Position numbers and translations under genes: made by a program. 64,000 bases of DNA from Nitrosopumilus sp. (lineage in GTDB: Archaea; Thermoproteota; Nitrososphaeria; Nitrososphaerales; Nitrosopumilaceae): contig NZ_JAILWM010000001.1 of NCBI RefSeq assembly GCF_025698945.1, positions 248,001-312,000 of the forward strand, written 5' to 3'. Below are positions 31,881-39,684 of this stretch, in pieces. The notes under the pieces were generated by a model, which saw nothing but the letters and a program-made list of their open reading frames with translations, searched no databases and was not told the origin of the DNA. Each line of letters begins with the position of its first letter. The stretch's first letter is position 1.

Positions 31881-32231
31881 TTATTTTCTCCTTTTAGATA
31901 ATGTTTCTGAAAGAGCAGAACGGATTGAGTCTCTACCAGCTAACGTGATCTGTTTACTGATATTTTTGGGAAGTTTTGAAATTGCTTCTCCTGAAATTCT
32001 AGTCCCTGATGCAGTGGGAGTTTTTTTAGATTCTTTGTATGCTATAATTCCAGCAACAAGAACTCCTGCAAGATAACTAGAACCACCACTTTTTCTTACA
32101 GCTTTTGTAATGTGTCCAGAGGCTTTTTTATAATCATCTTTATCAATTTCTTTTTTTACATTATTTCGTAATTTCCAAGAACGTATGTTACTTCCACGTT
32201 TAGCTAATTTTCTATTTGGTTGAGTTCCCAC
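31881..32231 (-). CDS. Met-Gly-Thr protein, candidate QatB-like conjugation target
   Basis: The 116-residue basic protein starts at GTG 32231 and reads MGTQPNRKLAKRGSN. A later segment, KKASGHITKAVRKSGGSSYL, is followed by a hydrophobic helix (AGVLVAGIIAYKES). From memory, QatB proteins start MGTS and contain a GYVR-x-x-GG segment; the resemblance here is short but in the same order. It is the first gene of the operon with the QueC-like enzyme, and a free Gly2 after Met removal would suit deazaguanine conjugation. A plain DNA-binding or membrane-associated role remains possible. Confidence 0.5.
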   Translation of the reverse strand: MGTQPNRKLAKRGSNIRSWKLRNNVKKEIDKDDYKKASGHITKAVRKSGGSSYLAGVLVAGIIAYKESKKTPTASGTRISGEAISKLPKNISKQITLAGRDSIRSALSETLSKRRK

Positions 32232-32487
32232 AAAATTACAAATTACAATAATTTAAAAAGTGTATCGTAAACTCATAAAATATGATATGATCGCATTTCT
32301 TAACTGATTTTAATCTATCTCAGAAAAATACACTTTCAATTGAAAATTGGTGCAAAAATTTAAGATGATGACTTGAACTTAGAGTTTGTTATGTGTTAGA
32401 TATTTTAATCGCATATCATGTTACGCGATTTGTTGTTAACTCCAATTAGAAATAATTCAATAAGGTCCTAATTATTCGTAGTGATAT

Positions 32488-33126
32488 ATGTCATTATTGA
32501 TCATAAGAGAAGTATTACAAAAATCAAATATGGCATTTGAGAAAATCTCACAAAATCCTAACTATTTCAGATTATCTATTATTTTGTTTATTGTTGCATG
32601 TTTTTCATCATTTTTTGCAGAAATATCTGAATTATTCTTTCAAACATCTCATGGTTTTAGAGGTACACCAAATCTAGCTTTCCATGTGGTGAATTTTGGT
32701 GGAATTGTATTGAATAATTTTCTGATAATTCTATTTGTTTTTTTCATTGGGCGAAAATTAGGTGGTAGTACTAGTTTTAGGCAAATATTCACAAGTATGT
32801 CGTTTTGTTTGATTCCTGTTATTATAGGGACAATGATCTTGGCATTAAGCACTTTTTTCTACTTTTTTAGCATTCCATCATATGACACATTATCTCCATC
32901 ATATGCATCAACTTTCATGTTATCCCCACCAATGTTAAGTAATTTTATCATCATTCCGTTTTTTGTCTGGTCATTGATATTGTATTTCAAATCCATAAAA
33001 ATTACAAATAATTTCACAAATTTCAAGACAATTCTTACTTTGGGTTTGGCGTTTCTTTTAATGTATTTGGAATCAATGTTTTATGATTTGACCACAAGTA
33101 TTCCATTACAATTTCTGTATCATTAG
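32488..33126 (+). CDS. YIP1-like polytopic membrane protein
   Basis: The 212-residue protein has five membrane segments (LSIILFIVACFSSFFAEIS; a pair around 65-95; LIPVIIGTMILALSTFFYFF; FIIIPFFVWSLILYF; a final one). A conserved-looking loop, GRKLGGSTSFRQIFTSMSF, precedes the third segment, as in YIP1-family proteins. It starts at ATG 32488 with a clear hydrophilic N-terminal helix. The role in archaea is unknown. It separates the QueC-like operon from the integrase. Confidence 0.65.
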   Translation: MSLLIIREVLQKSNMAFEKISQNPNYFRLSIILFIVACFSSFFAEISELFFQTSHGFRGTPNLAFHVVNFGGIVLNNFLIILFVFFIGRKLGGSTSFRQIFTSMSFCLIPVIIGTMILALSTFFYFFSIPSYDTLSPSYASTFMLSPPMLSNFIIIPFFVWSLILYFKSIKITNNFTNFKTILTLGLAFLLMYLESMFYDLTTSIPLQFLYH

Positions 33127-33309
33127 ATTTGATTTTCATTTCAAAACATACTCTGACACTACAAAATTGATAATTTTTTTACATTTTCTTTGAAATTAAA
33201 TTATTTTCAATGTTTTTCAAATTTTTATAATCTCACAATTTTTTTCCATTTGAATTGATTTTTCATATCCATCTCAAAAAATCAAACAAAATCACAATTC
33301 ATGCCTGAG

Positions 33310-33354
33310 ACAATTGGACAAAAGTCCACAAAAGTTTGATTTTTGTCCAATTGT
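33310..33354. repeat. 14-bp perfect inverted repeat
   Basis: ACAATTGGACAAAA (33310-33323) is repeated inverted at 33341-33354, with 17 bases between. It could be an integrase arm site, a terminator for the YIP1-like gene, or an RNA hairpin. Confidence 0.75.
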
Positions 33355-33507
33355 TTGTCTATTTTTGTGGATTTTCACGCCTGAAAAAAACCACAAAATG
33401 GACAAATCCACAATTTCCCTATATTATGGGTGGTTGTGTCTGTTTGTTTGTGATTATTTTTGTGAAATTATTGTTTTATAGATTAAATTAGTTTAATGTA
33501 ATTGATA

Positions 33508-33524
33508 ACGCGCGCGTCTAGACG
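33508..33524. repeat. Overlapping GC-rich palindromes
   Basis: ACGCGCGCGT (33508-33517) and CGTCTAGACG (33515-33524) are overlapping 10-bp palindromes in otherwise very AT-rich DNA, about 47 bases beyond the integrase stop. Confidence 0.6.
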
Positions 33525-33570
33525 AAATTGTGTATCTTCTTTGTAGTTTATTGTAATGTAGTAATTATTG

Positions 33571-34791
33571 TTATAATTTTTCTTTTTCTTGTAATTGCTT
33601 GATGTAGTTAGGATCTGAGAACTTTTTTGCTTGTTCCTCAAATAGTTTGACAACTGAACTCTCCCAATCCTTATCTCTGGTTTTCAGGTTATTTTGCAGT
33701 GTTTGTATTGTATTTTCAAGCTCTTCAATTTTTTGTGTGTTCTCTTCTAGTTCTGAGATTTTCTTGTTTTGCTTGTCTATCTTTATCTGGTTTCTAAAGT
33801 CCTCTCCAATTGTTATCTTTGGTTCAAGCTCAATGTATTTCTCTAATCTGTCCTCATTGCTTAGTCGATAATATTGCTCCATGTATCCGCTGTGTCCGAT
33901 TAATGCATGTGCATATTCGAGTCCATGTGTGTTTGATGCTTGCGTCTCAAAAAATGCCCTAAAGGAGTGCAAAGTTATCTTGTGTACTGTAGAATTGTCA
34001 TATTTTGCATCAAGTTCTGTTTTTTTCCTCAAATTCCAGAAATTCAGGATTTCATTGTCAACTGACTTTCTAATGTCCTTGTTTGCACTAAATACAAGCT
34101 CATCTTGATTCATTTTTTTAATGATTGGTAATAGGTAATGCTCTGCCTCCTTTGAAATGTATGTCTGGCGTTCTGTATTCTTTTTGGTGAGTTTTGCAGG
34201 GATGGTAATGCATATTCTTTCTTGAGAAAAATCAAAATCGCGCTTTTTTAACCCCATTGTCTCACCAATTCGCATTCCAGAACTAATCAGTACAGTATAC
34301 AGTGCCTTTCTCTTTGGTTTTGAATTGTCAATTAATTTTCTGATTTCTGTCAGAGTAAGAGCATGTCTCATGTTTTTTGGATCCTCTGGTAGTGTAATGT
34401 CTCGTCTTAGATTGTAATGATTAATTCGTAACTGGTGATATGCAAAGTATTCTACTGCTGTCTGGTAGTATGCAACTGAAGTGCTTGCCTTTGAATCCTC
34501 GTGTTTCCAGTGAAGATACTTTTGAAACAAGTCAACCATTATTGATTCGTGTCTTGCCTCTGGCAGTTTCTTAATGTCCTCAATTACTTGCTCTGTAGAG
34601 TCCTTGCCAAACTTTGCAAATGCAAACTTGTCAAAGCTGAGCAGTGCTCCCTTGCAAAAATCAACTGTACTTGTAGACTTTGACTTGTTGAACTTGTTTG
34701 TGAGAAACTTGTCTCTGGATCTCAACACATCAAGATATCCCAACTCGTCAATCTTTTCTTGCTCAATCATTTGATGATATGGGGCGATCAA
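33571..34791 (-). CDS. Tyrosine recombinase/integrase
   Basis: The 406-residue protein has an N-terminal SAM-like core-binding part (VDFCKGALLSFDKFAFAKFG) and the catalytic domain. The active-site set is visible: Arg in ISSGMRIGETMGL, the H-x-x-R box in HKITLHSFRAFFETQ, His in HALIGHSG and Tyr in MEQYYRLS. A C-terminal coiled coil of about 70 residues (KISELEENTQKIEELENTIQ) is added. Its length and completeness suggest it is functional. It lies at the border between the accessory island on its left and core genes on its right. No tRNA is adjacent. Confidence 0.9.
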   Translation of the reverse strand: MIAPYHQMIEQEKIDELGYLDVLRSRDKFLTNKFNKSKSTSTVDFCKGALLSFDKFAFAKFGKDSTEQVIEDIKKLPEARHESIMVDLFQKYLHWKHEDSKASTSVAYYQTAVEYFAYHQLRINHYNLRRDITLPEDPKNMRHALTLTEIRKLIDNSKPKRKALYTVLISSGMRIGETMGLKKRDFDFSQERICITIPAKLTKKNTERQTYISKEAEHYLLPIIKKMNQDELVFSANKDIRKSVDNEILNFWNLRKKTELDAKYDNSTVHKITLHSFRAFFETQASNTHGLEYAHALIGHSGYMEQYYRLSNEDRLEKYIELEPKITIGEDFRNQIKIDKQNKKISELEENTQKIEELENTIQTLQNNLKTRDKDWESSVVKLFEEQAKKFSDPNYIKQLQEKEKL

Positions 34792-34830
34792 GGTATAAAA
34801 GAAATACTAACCCTTTAGAAAATTACTTGC

Positions 34831-35649
34831 TTATCTTTCTAACTCTTTGATTTTAGAAGCTGCAATCTCAGCTGCTCTTTTTCCAGAGTATAACATTGAA
34901 CCAAATGTTGGTCCCATTCTTGCAAGACCATGTGTTTCTGTTACTGACATTCCTGCTGCAATTAATCCTGGGTATACCTCTCCTGTTTTGTGCACTACGT
35001 GTTCTTCTCCGTCATTTACAAACATTGGCTCCATTCCTTTCCATTTGGCCAATCCTCTATCCACTAATCTTTTTACTGCAACAGAATCATGACCTGAAGC
35101 ATCAATGATAATTTTTGCTTCAAATGCAACTGGATCAACACATGTGATGTTTCGTGGCAATGCTGAAACTGGCATCCAATTAACAACAATCCCTGCTACT
35201 CTGCCATTTTTTAAAACTAAATCATCAAATTTTGTTAGTTGTAAAAATTTTACACCTGCATCACATGCTGCTGCAATTAATTTTGAAACTGCGTGTGGTC
35301 CTGGTGTCAAGTATAATCCATCTGCTACTTTTTTGTAAGGAACTCCCAACTCATCCCAAATTTTTTGAGCTGGTTCTCTAACTGTGACTGGATTCATCAT
35401 ATATCCTCCTAACCAATAACCTCCGCCAAGATAGTTGTTTTGCTCAATAACTAAAACTTTGTAACCCATGTTTGAAAGCTCTCTGCTTGCTGTCAAACCT
35501 GCTGGCCCTGCACCAATAATGATAACATCTGATTCTGCTCTATCAATTAACACATCATGAAATTCATTTGCAATTGCTCTTGTGATTTCAACTTCACGAA
35601 CATCAGTAAATATTTTAGATGATTGTTCAGCAACTGTTGCTTCTTGCAT
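34831..35649 (-). CDS. thi4: Thi4-type thiazole synthase
   Basis: The 272-residue protein makes the thiazole part of thiamine from NAD and glycine. It has the dinucleotide-binding DVIIIGAGPAGLTASRELS, GGGYWLGGYMMNP, GPHAVSKLIAAA and the C-terminal MGPTFGSMLYSGKRAAE. Cys170 in NITCVDPVAF aligns with the sulphur-donating Cys205 of yeast Thi4 (SCMDPN), so this looks like the cysteine-consuming, single-turnover type and not the sulphide-using His type of methanogens. It is preceded by its own AT-rich promoter region and starts the core-genome part of the window. Confidence 0.93.
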   Translation of the reverse strand: MQEATVAEQSSKIFTDVREVEITRAIANEFHDVLIDRAESDVIIIGAGPAGLTASRELSNMGYKVLVIEQNNYLGGGYWLGGYMMNPVTVREPAQKIWDELGVPYKKVADGLYLTPGPHAVSKLIAAACDAGVKFLQLTKFDDLVLKNGRVAGIVVNWMPVSALPRNITCVDPVAFEAKIIIDASGHDSVAVKRLVDRGLAKWKGMEPMFVNDGEEHVVHKTGEVYPGLIAAGMSVTETHGLARMGPTFGSMLYSGKRAAEIAASKIKELER

Positions 35650-35796
35650 GTCGATATTGTTTTTCTGAATAATTAATACTTTCCCACAAATTTTTCAAAA
35701 ATTAGGTGATACTAATAATTTGATTGAGAATTCTTACTAACAATAGGAAAATTTAGTTCATTCCTGAAATTATTTCTCCTAAAACATCCCAATATC

Positions 35797-35809
35797 ATAA
35801 ATTTATAAC
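35797..35809 (+). promoter_or_regulatory. TATA-like box of the siroheme reductase gene
   Basis: ATAAATTTATAAC lies about 35 bases before the GTG start at 35840, consistent with an archaeal promoter and a short leader. Confidence 0.4.
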
Positions 35810-35839
35810 CAAACAAAACCAATTTCAAATGTATTAACC

Positions 35840-37642
35840 GTGTCTGAATTAAAACAATCATCTCCTGAATCTGTAAAACCTAAAATTAATTGGGCAAGAA
35901 TAGAAGAGGCAGATAACTTTGCTAAAACAGTAAAACTCTTCCGTCAAGGCAAATATGACGAAGATAGCTTTAGGCGTTTTAGACTCCAAAATGGGGCATA
36001 TGGAACCAGAATGACTGGTGACTATGCTATGGTTAGAATAAAACTCCCAGCTGGTGAAATTTATCCTCAACAACTTGAAAAGATATCTCAATTAAGTGAA
36101 CAGTATTCTATTGGCAGTGCTCATTTCTCAACTAGAGAAAATATCCAACTTCATTGGGTTATTCTTGAAGATGTTTCAGAAATTATGCGTGGTCTAGCTG
36201 ACGTTGGATTGACATCCCGTGAAGCATGTGGTAATTCTGTTCGAAATGTAATGTGTAGTCCATTATCTGGTGTTTGCCAAGATGAAGAATTTGATGCAAC
36301 CCCCTATGCACTAGCTACTGCAAAATTCTTTTTAAGAAATCCAATGGCCCAAAATCTCCCAAGAAAATTCAAATTCAATTTTACATGTTGTGAAAAACAT
36401 GGAATGGTAAGAATGGTTGATGTTGGGTTAATTCCACAAACAAGACAACTTGATGGCTCTACTCAAAGAGGATTCAAAGTATTTCTTGGTGGTGGATTGG
36501 GAAACAGATCTTTTGTTGGTCATCAATTAGAAGAATTTACTCCAGAAGAAGACTTGCTCTATACTTCAATTGCTGTGATGAGAATATTTGATAGATTAGG
36601 GGATAGGAAGAATCTTGCCAGAAATAGAATGCGTTATCTAGTAAATGATATGGGATGGGAGAAATTCCAGAACCTTGTTCTTAAAGAACGTGCAATTGTT
36701 CGTGCAACACAGTCTATTGTAACACAACTAGATCTTGATCAAACCAAAGATGAAATTAAACGACCAATCCGAATCACTGATGAAAGTGGAAGTTCATTAC
36801 CTGATGGTTATGCACGATGGCTAAAAACAACTACCGTGAAGCAAAAACAATCAGATTATCGTACAGTGTTTATCACTTTAGAAGCTGGTGATATTACATC
36901 AAATCAACTTCATGTGTTGGCAGATATTGTCAAGAACTTTTCCTCAGAAGGAAAAGCACGCGCAGGCTTTGTTCAAAATCTAGCATTACGCTATGTTCAT
37001 GAAGATGATTTGCCAAGTTTGTACTCTAAACTTCTAGAGGTGGGATTGGCAAAGTCAGGATCATTAACAATGACTGCCCCTATTGGCTGTTCTGGAACCA
37101 CCTCTTGTAACCTTGCATTGACAAACTCACATAGACTAGCCAAAGAAATCCAACGAAAATTCCTTGAACTAAAACTAGATGAAGATGAAGATTTGACAGA
37201 TTCTTCAATTAAGATTAGTGGATGTCCAAATTCCTGTGGGCAACATGGAATTGCTACAATAGGATTCTTTGGTGGCGGGGCTCGTGTCGGAAAAGACATG
37301 TATCCAAATTATCAAATGTCTTTGGGTGGACGTTCTGATGGTGAAACAATGTTGGGTCTAACATGTTTGAGAGTTCCTGCAAAAAGAGTGATTCCTGTAA
37401 TTCTAAAAATAATAGAAATATTCAAACAAAATAAAAAATCTGGTGATACTCTAAAATCCTGGGTTCACCGTGTTGTAAATAATAGTGAAGATTCAGAGAT
37501 TAAATCCATCAATGATATCAAAAAAGTTTTGGAAACTATGGTCGTTCCTCCAACAAAAGAAGAAGATCCAGATTTTTATCTTGATTATGGCAGCGATACA
37601 AGTTATCATACCAAAACTGGTAAGGGTGAATGTGCTGCTTGA
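35840..37642 (+). CDS. Siroheme/4Fe-4S nitrite or sulfite reductase
   Basis: The 600-residue protein starts at GTG 35840. It has the two ferredoxin-like and two siroheme half-domains of the NirA/SiR family. The first half shows YSIGSAHFSTRENIQLHWV and SREACGNSVRNVMC. The cluster ligands appear as C-x5-C in APIGCSGTTSCNLAL (about residues 416 and 422) and C-x3-C in KISGCPNSCGQHG (about 461 and 465). It reduces nitrite to ammonia or sulfite to sulfide for assimilation; sequence alone does not decide which. The rhodanese directly downstream, overlapping by 13 bases, favours sulphur chemistry. Confidence 0.88.
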   Translation: MSELKQSSPESVKPKINWARIEEADNFAKTVKLFRQGKYDEDSFRRFRLQNGAYGTRMTGDYAMVRIKLPAGEIYPQQLEKISQLSEQYSIGSAHFSTRENIQLHWVILEDVSEIMRGLADVGLTSREACGNSVRNVMCSPLSGVCQDEEFDATPYALATAKFFLRNPMAQNLPRKFKFNFTCCEKHGMVRMVDVGLIPQTRQLDGSTQRGFKVFLGGGLGNRSFVGHQLEEFTPEEDLLYTSIAVMRIFDRLGDRKNLARNRMRYLVNDMGWEKFQNLVLKERAIVRATQSIVTQLDLDQTKDEIKRPIRITDESGSSLPDGYARWLKTTTVKQKQSDYRTVFITLEAGDITSNQLHVLADIVKNFSSEGKARAGFVQNLALRYVHEDDLPSLYSKLLEVGLAKSGSLTMTAPIGCSGTTSCNLALTNSHRLAKEIQRKFLELKLDEDEDLTDSSIKISGCPNSCGQHGIATIGFFGGGARVGKDMYPNYQMSLGGRSDGETMLGLTCLRVPAKRVIPVILKIIEIFKQNKKSGDTLKSWVHRVVNNSEDSEIKSINDIKKVLETMVVPPTKEEDPDFYLDYGSDTSYHTKTGKGECAA

Positions 37643-38436
37643 CAAAATCTGGTAAAATAACAACTGATGTAGAAACTCTACGATCAGAAGTTCGAGACAA
37701 AAGTGTTAGAGTGATTGATGTTCGAAGAGAAGATGATTACAAACAAGATCATATTCCAACTGCAGTTAACTTGCCCTTGGCAACTTTGTTATCTGATGAT
37801 AGTCCAGAAAAAGTTTTGAAGCTTGTAAATTCCATGGGAATTGATAATGAAACCCCTGTTGTAGTTTATGATGATACTTTTGGTGCTCTTGCATCAAGAG
37901 TTGCTTGGACACTAGAATACATTGGACATTCGGATGTTACTTTACTTGAAACTACTTATGGTAATTGGAAATCCATGGGGTTAGAATCTGATTCTCAAAT
38001 CCCTGAAATTCAAAATAAAGAACACTCTCTAAATTTGCAACCTGAAATCTTGGCCACCTCTGATTACTTGGAGAGTGCAAAATCAAGAGATGATGTGATA
38101 CTAATTGACAATAGAGAAAGATTGAACTATCTCGAGCAACATATCCCTGGAGCAATCAGCCTTCCATATAGAACTCTGGCCTCAAATGATAAAATTTTAC
38201 GCTCAAAAGAGGACATGAAACGCCTACTAGATAATAGGGGCATTACTGGAAATTCTGAAATAATTACCTACTGTGGAAGCGTGGGCACCCTCTCTGGATT
38301 GGCATACTATGCACTAAAATCTGCTGATTTGCCAAATGCAAAATTATATGTACGCTCCTTTAAGGAATGGAAAAACCTCAACAAGCCTACTGAAAAACAG
38401 GCTGATGCAAACTATTGGGATTTATCTGCAGAATAA
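37630..38436 (+). CDS. Two-domain rhodanese (thiosulfate/3-mercaptopyruvate sulfurtransferase type)
   Basis: The 268-residue protein has two rhodanese domains. The N-terminal one (VIDVRREDDYKQDHIPTAVN...VVVYDDTFGALASRVAWTLE) lacks the active Cys. The C-terminal one (LIDNRERLNYLEQHIPGAIS) carries the loop TYCGSVGTLSGLA, with the catalytic Cys near residue 214. The longer start is ATG 37630 within the reductase gene; TTG 37639 is an alternative. It is coupled to the reductase gene, which suggests delivery of sulphur or handling of its products. Confidence 0.88.
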   Translation: MCCLTKSGKITTDVETLRSEVRDKSVRVIDVRREDDYKQDHIPTAVNLPLATLLSDDSPEKVLKLVNSMGIDNETPVVVYDDTFGALASRVAWTLEYIGHSDVTLLETTYGNWKSMGLESDSQIPEIQNKEHSLNLQPEILATSDYLESAKSRDDVILIDNRERLNYLEQHIPGAISLPYRTLASNDKILRSKEDMKRLLDNRGITGNSEIITYCGSVGTLSGLAYYALKSADLPNAKLYVRSFKEWKNLNKPTEKQADANYWDLSAE

Positions 38437-39573
38437 TTAAGAGATCTCGTTTCTGAGTTTCTTTGTAATTGTAACTTCGACATTATCAAACAATACCAAC
38501 ATCTTATCTTTATTTTCAATAAGATAGTCTTGACCTCTGTCCTTTAATCTAATCTTCCATAATCTAATCTCTCTGTGTTCATCAAAGAAATTCTCAATCA
38601 TTTGTTCTCCTGATTTACTTGGATCAATAAATTCATCAAAAATCTCAATTGTTTTATCTACATCTTCTTCTTCTATTGCTTCTCTAACTGATTGAATTGC
38701 TTGACTCAATTCTTTCAAATTCTTTACTGGTTTAGGTAATCTCTTCTTTGTAATTCCGAATAATCCTTTCTTTTCTTTTCCCATTTTTTCTGCAATGTTG
38801 GGTGCAAGATCATAAATTGGTATTTTACTTAGGCCATCACGTTTTTCATTTTGTATGATCAAACCTTTTTCTAATAATTTTCTTAATGCGCTTTCTGCAT
38901 CTGCTTTATCAAGAAATGTTGTCCAGACAATTGCACCTAATGTATGGTATCCTTGTCTTATTGATTCCAAAACTACGACTTCTTGAATTCTCTTAAAGCC
39001 TTCTTCGATTCTGACATTTGCAAAGTCTTTATCTCTAATTGATTTTCTTGCATTTTTTACATCGATTTCTATCGAACGCTTTAATGCCTCAAGTGATTCT
39101 GGTACTTGATTAAGTAAAGAAAGAAAACATGCTTTGTTATACCATGCCATTCCGTAAGTTGGATCTGACTCTATAGCTTTTTCAACTGAATCAAGTGCTT
39201 TTGAATAATTTTTTTGTTCATAATGTACTAATCCTTTGAGATTCCAAGCTTCTGGATTTGTGACATCTATATCTAAAATTCTGTCATAAATTTTTAGAGC
39301 CTCTCCATGATCATCTATATGGAATCTGGCATATCCTAATTTCATCAAAGTTTCAACATTATTTGGATCAATTCTTAGTGCTTGTTCAAAAACTACAATT
39401 GCATCTTCTAATTTTTCATCTGCCATCAAATTGATGCCTTTTTTGAATAATTTTTTACGATTATAATCCGAATCAACTATGCTTGTTTCTTCAAATTCTT
39501 CTTTTTTTGAGATTGATTCTTCGGGATCCTTTGATTTTTTACTGAAAGGCTTTTTCACTAGCTCAAAATGCAA
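38437..39573 (-). CDS. TPR-repeat protein
   Basis: In this 378-residue protein, residues about 40-180 form four tetratricopeptide repeats: KLEDAIVVFEQALRIDPNNV, EALKIYDRILDIDVTNPEAW, KALDSVEKAIESDPTYGMAW and a last one at SLEALKRSIEIDV. A winged-helix-like part follows (LGAIVWTTFLDKADAESALRKLLEKGLI, split by charged turns), then a charged C-terminal domain. The N-terminal 35 residues are basic and disordered. It meets the rhodanese gene tail-to-tail with no spacer. Likely a protein-protein scaffold, with possible DNA contact through the winged-helix-like part. Confidence 0.8.
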   Translation of the reverse strand: MHFELVKKPFSKKSKDPEESISKKEEFEETSIVDSDYNRKKLFKKGINLMADEKLEDAIVVFEQALRIDPNNVETLMKLGYARFHIDDHGEALKIYDRILDIDVTNPEAWNLKGLVHYEQKNYSKALDSVEKAIESDPTYGMAWYNKACFLSLLNQVPESLEALKRSIEIDVKNARKSIRDKDFANVRIEEGFKRIQEVVVLESIRQGYHTLGAIVWTTFLDKADAESALRKLLEKGLIIQNEKRDGLSKIPIYDLAPNIAEKMGKEKKGLFGITKKRLPKPVKNLKELSQAIQSVREAIEEEDVDKTIEIFDEFIDPSKSGEQMIENFFDEHREIRLWKIRLKDRGQDYLIENKDKMLVLFDNVEVTITKKLRNEIS

Positions 39574-39684
39574 TTTTATCTAGATAAATACTATCCCCAA
39601 CGAGCCTACTGGTTCCCTTGCGTAAATCAATGATAGTCTTCAGCGATCTAAATACAGAAATACTTGGAATATACACAAACGTTT

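Larger units (their letters stand above)
33127..33570. other. Repeat-rich spacer beside the integrase gene
   Basis: No gene is seen. The spacer holds a strong inverted repeat (33310-33354), several further CCACAAA and GGACAAA words on both strands around 33320-33410, and GC palindromes at 33508-33524. Its position beside an integrase suggests recombination or regulatory sites. Confidence 0.5.

Noticed and set aside
35840-37642. Dissimilatory sulfite reductase
   Set aside because: A single polypeptide with two fused half-domains is the assimilatory NirA/SiR layout; no DsrA/B pair is present.
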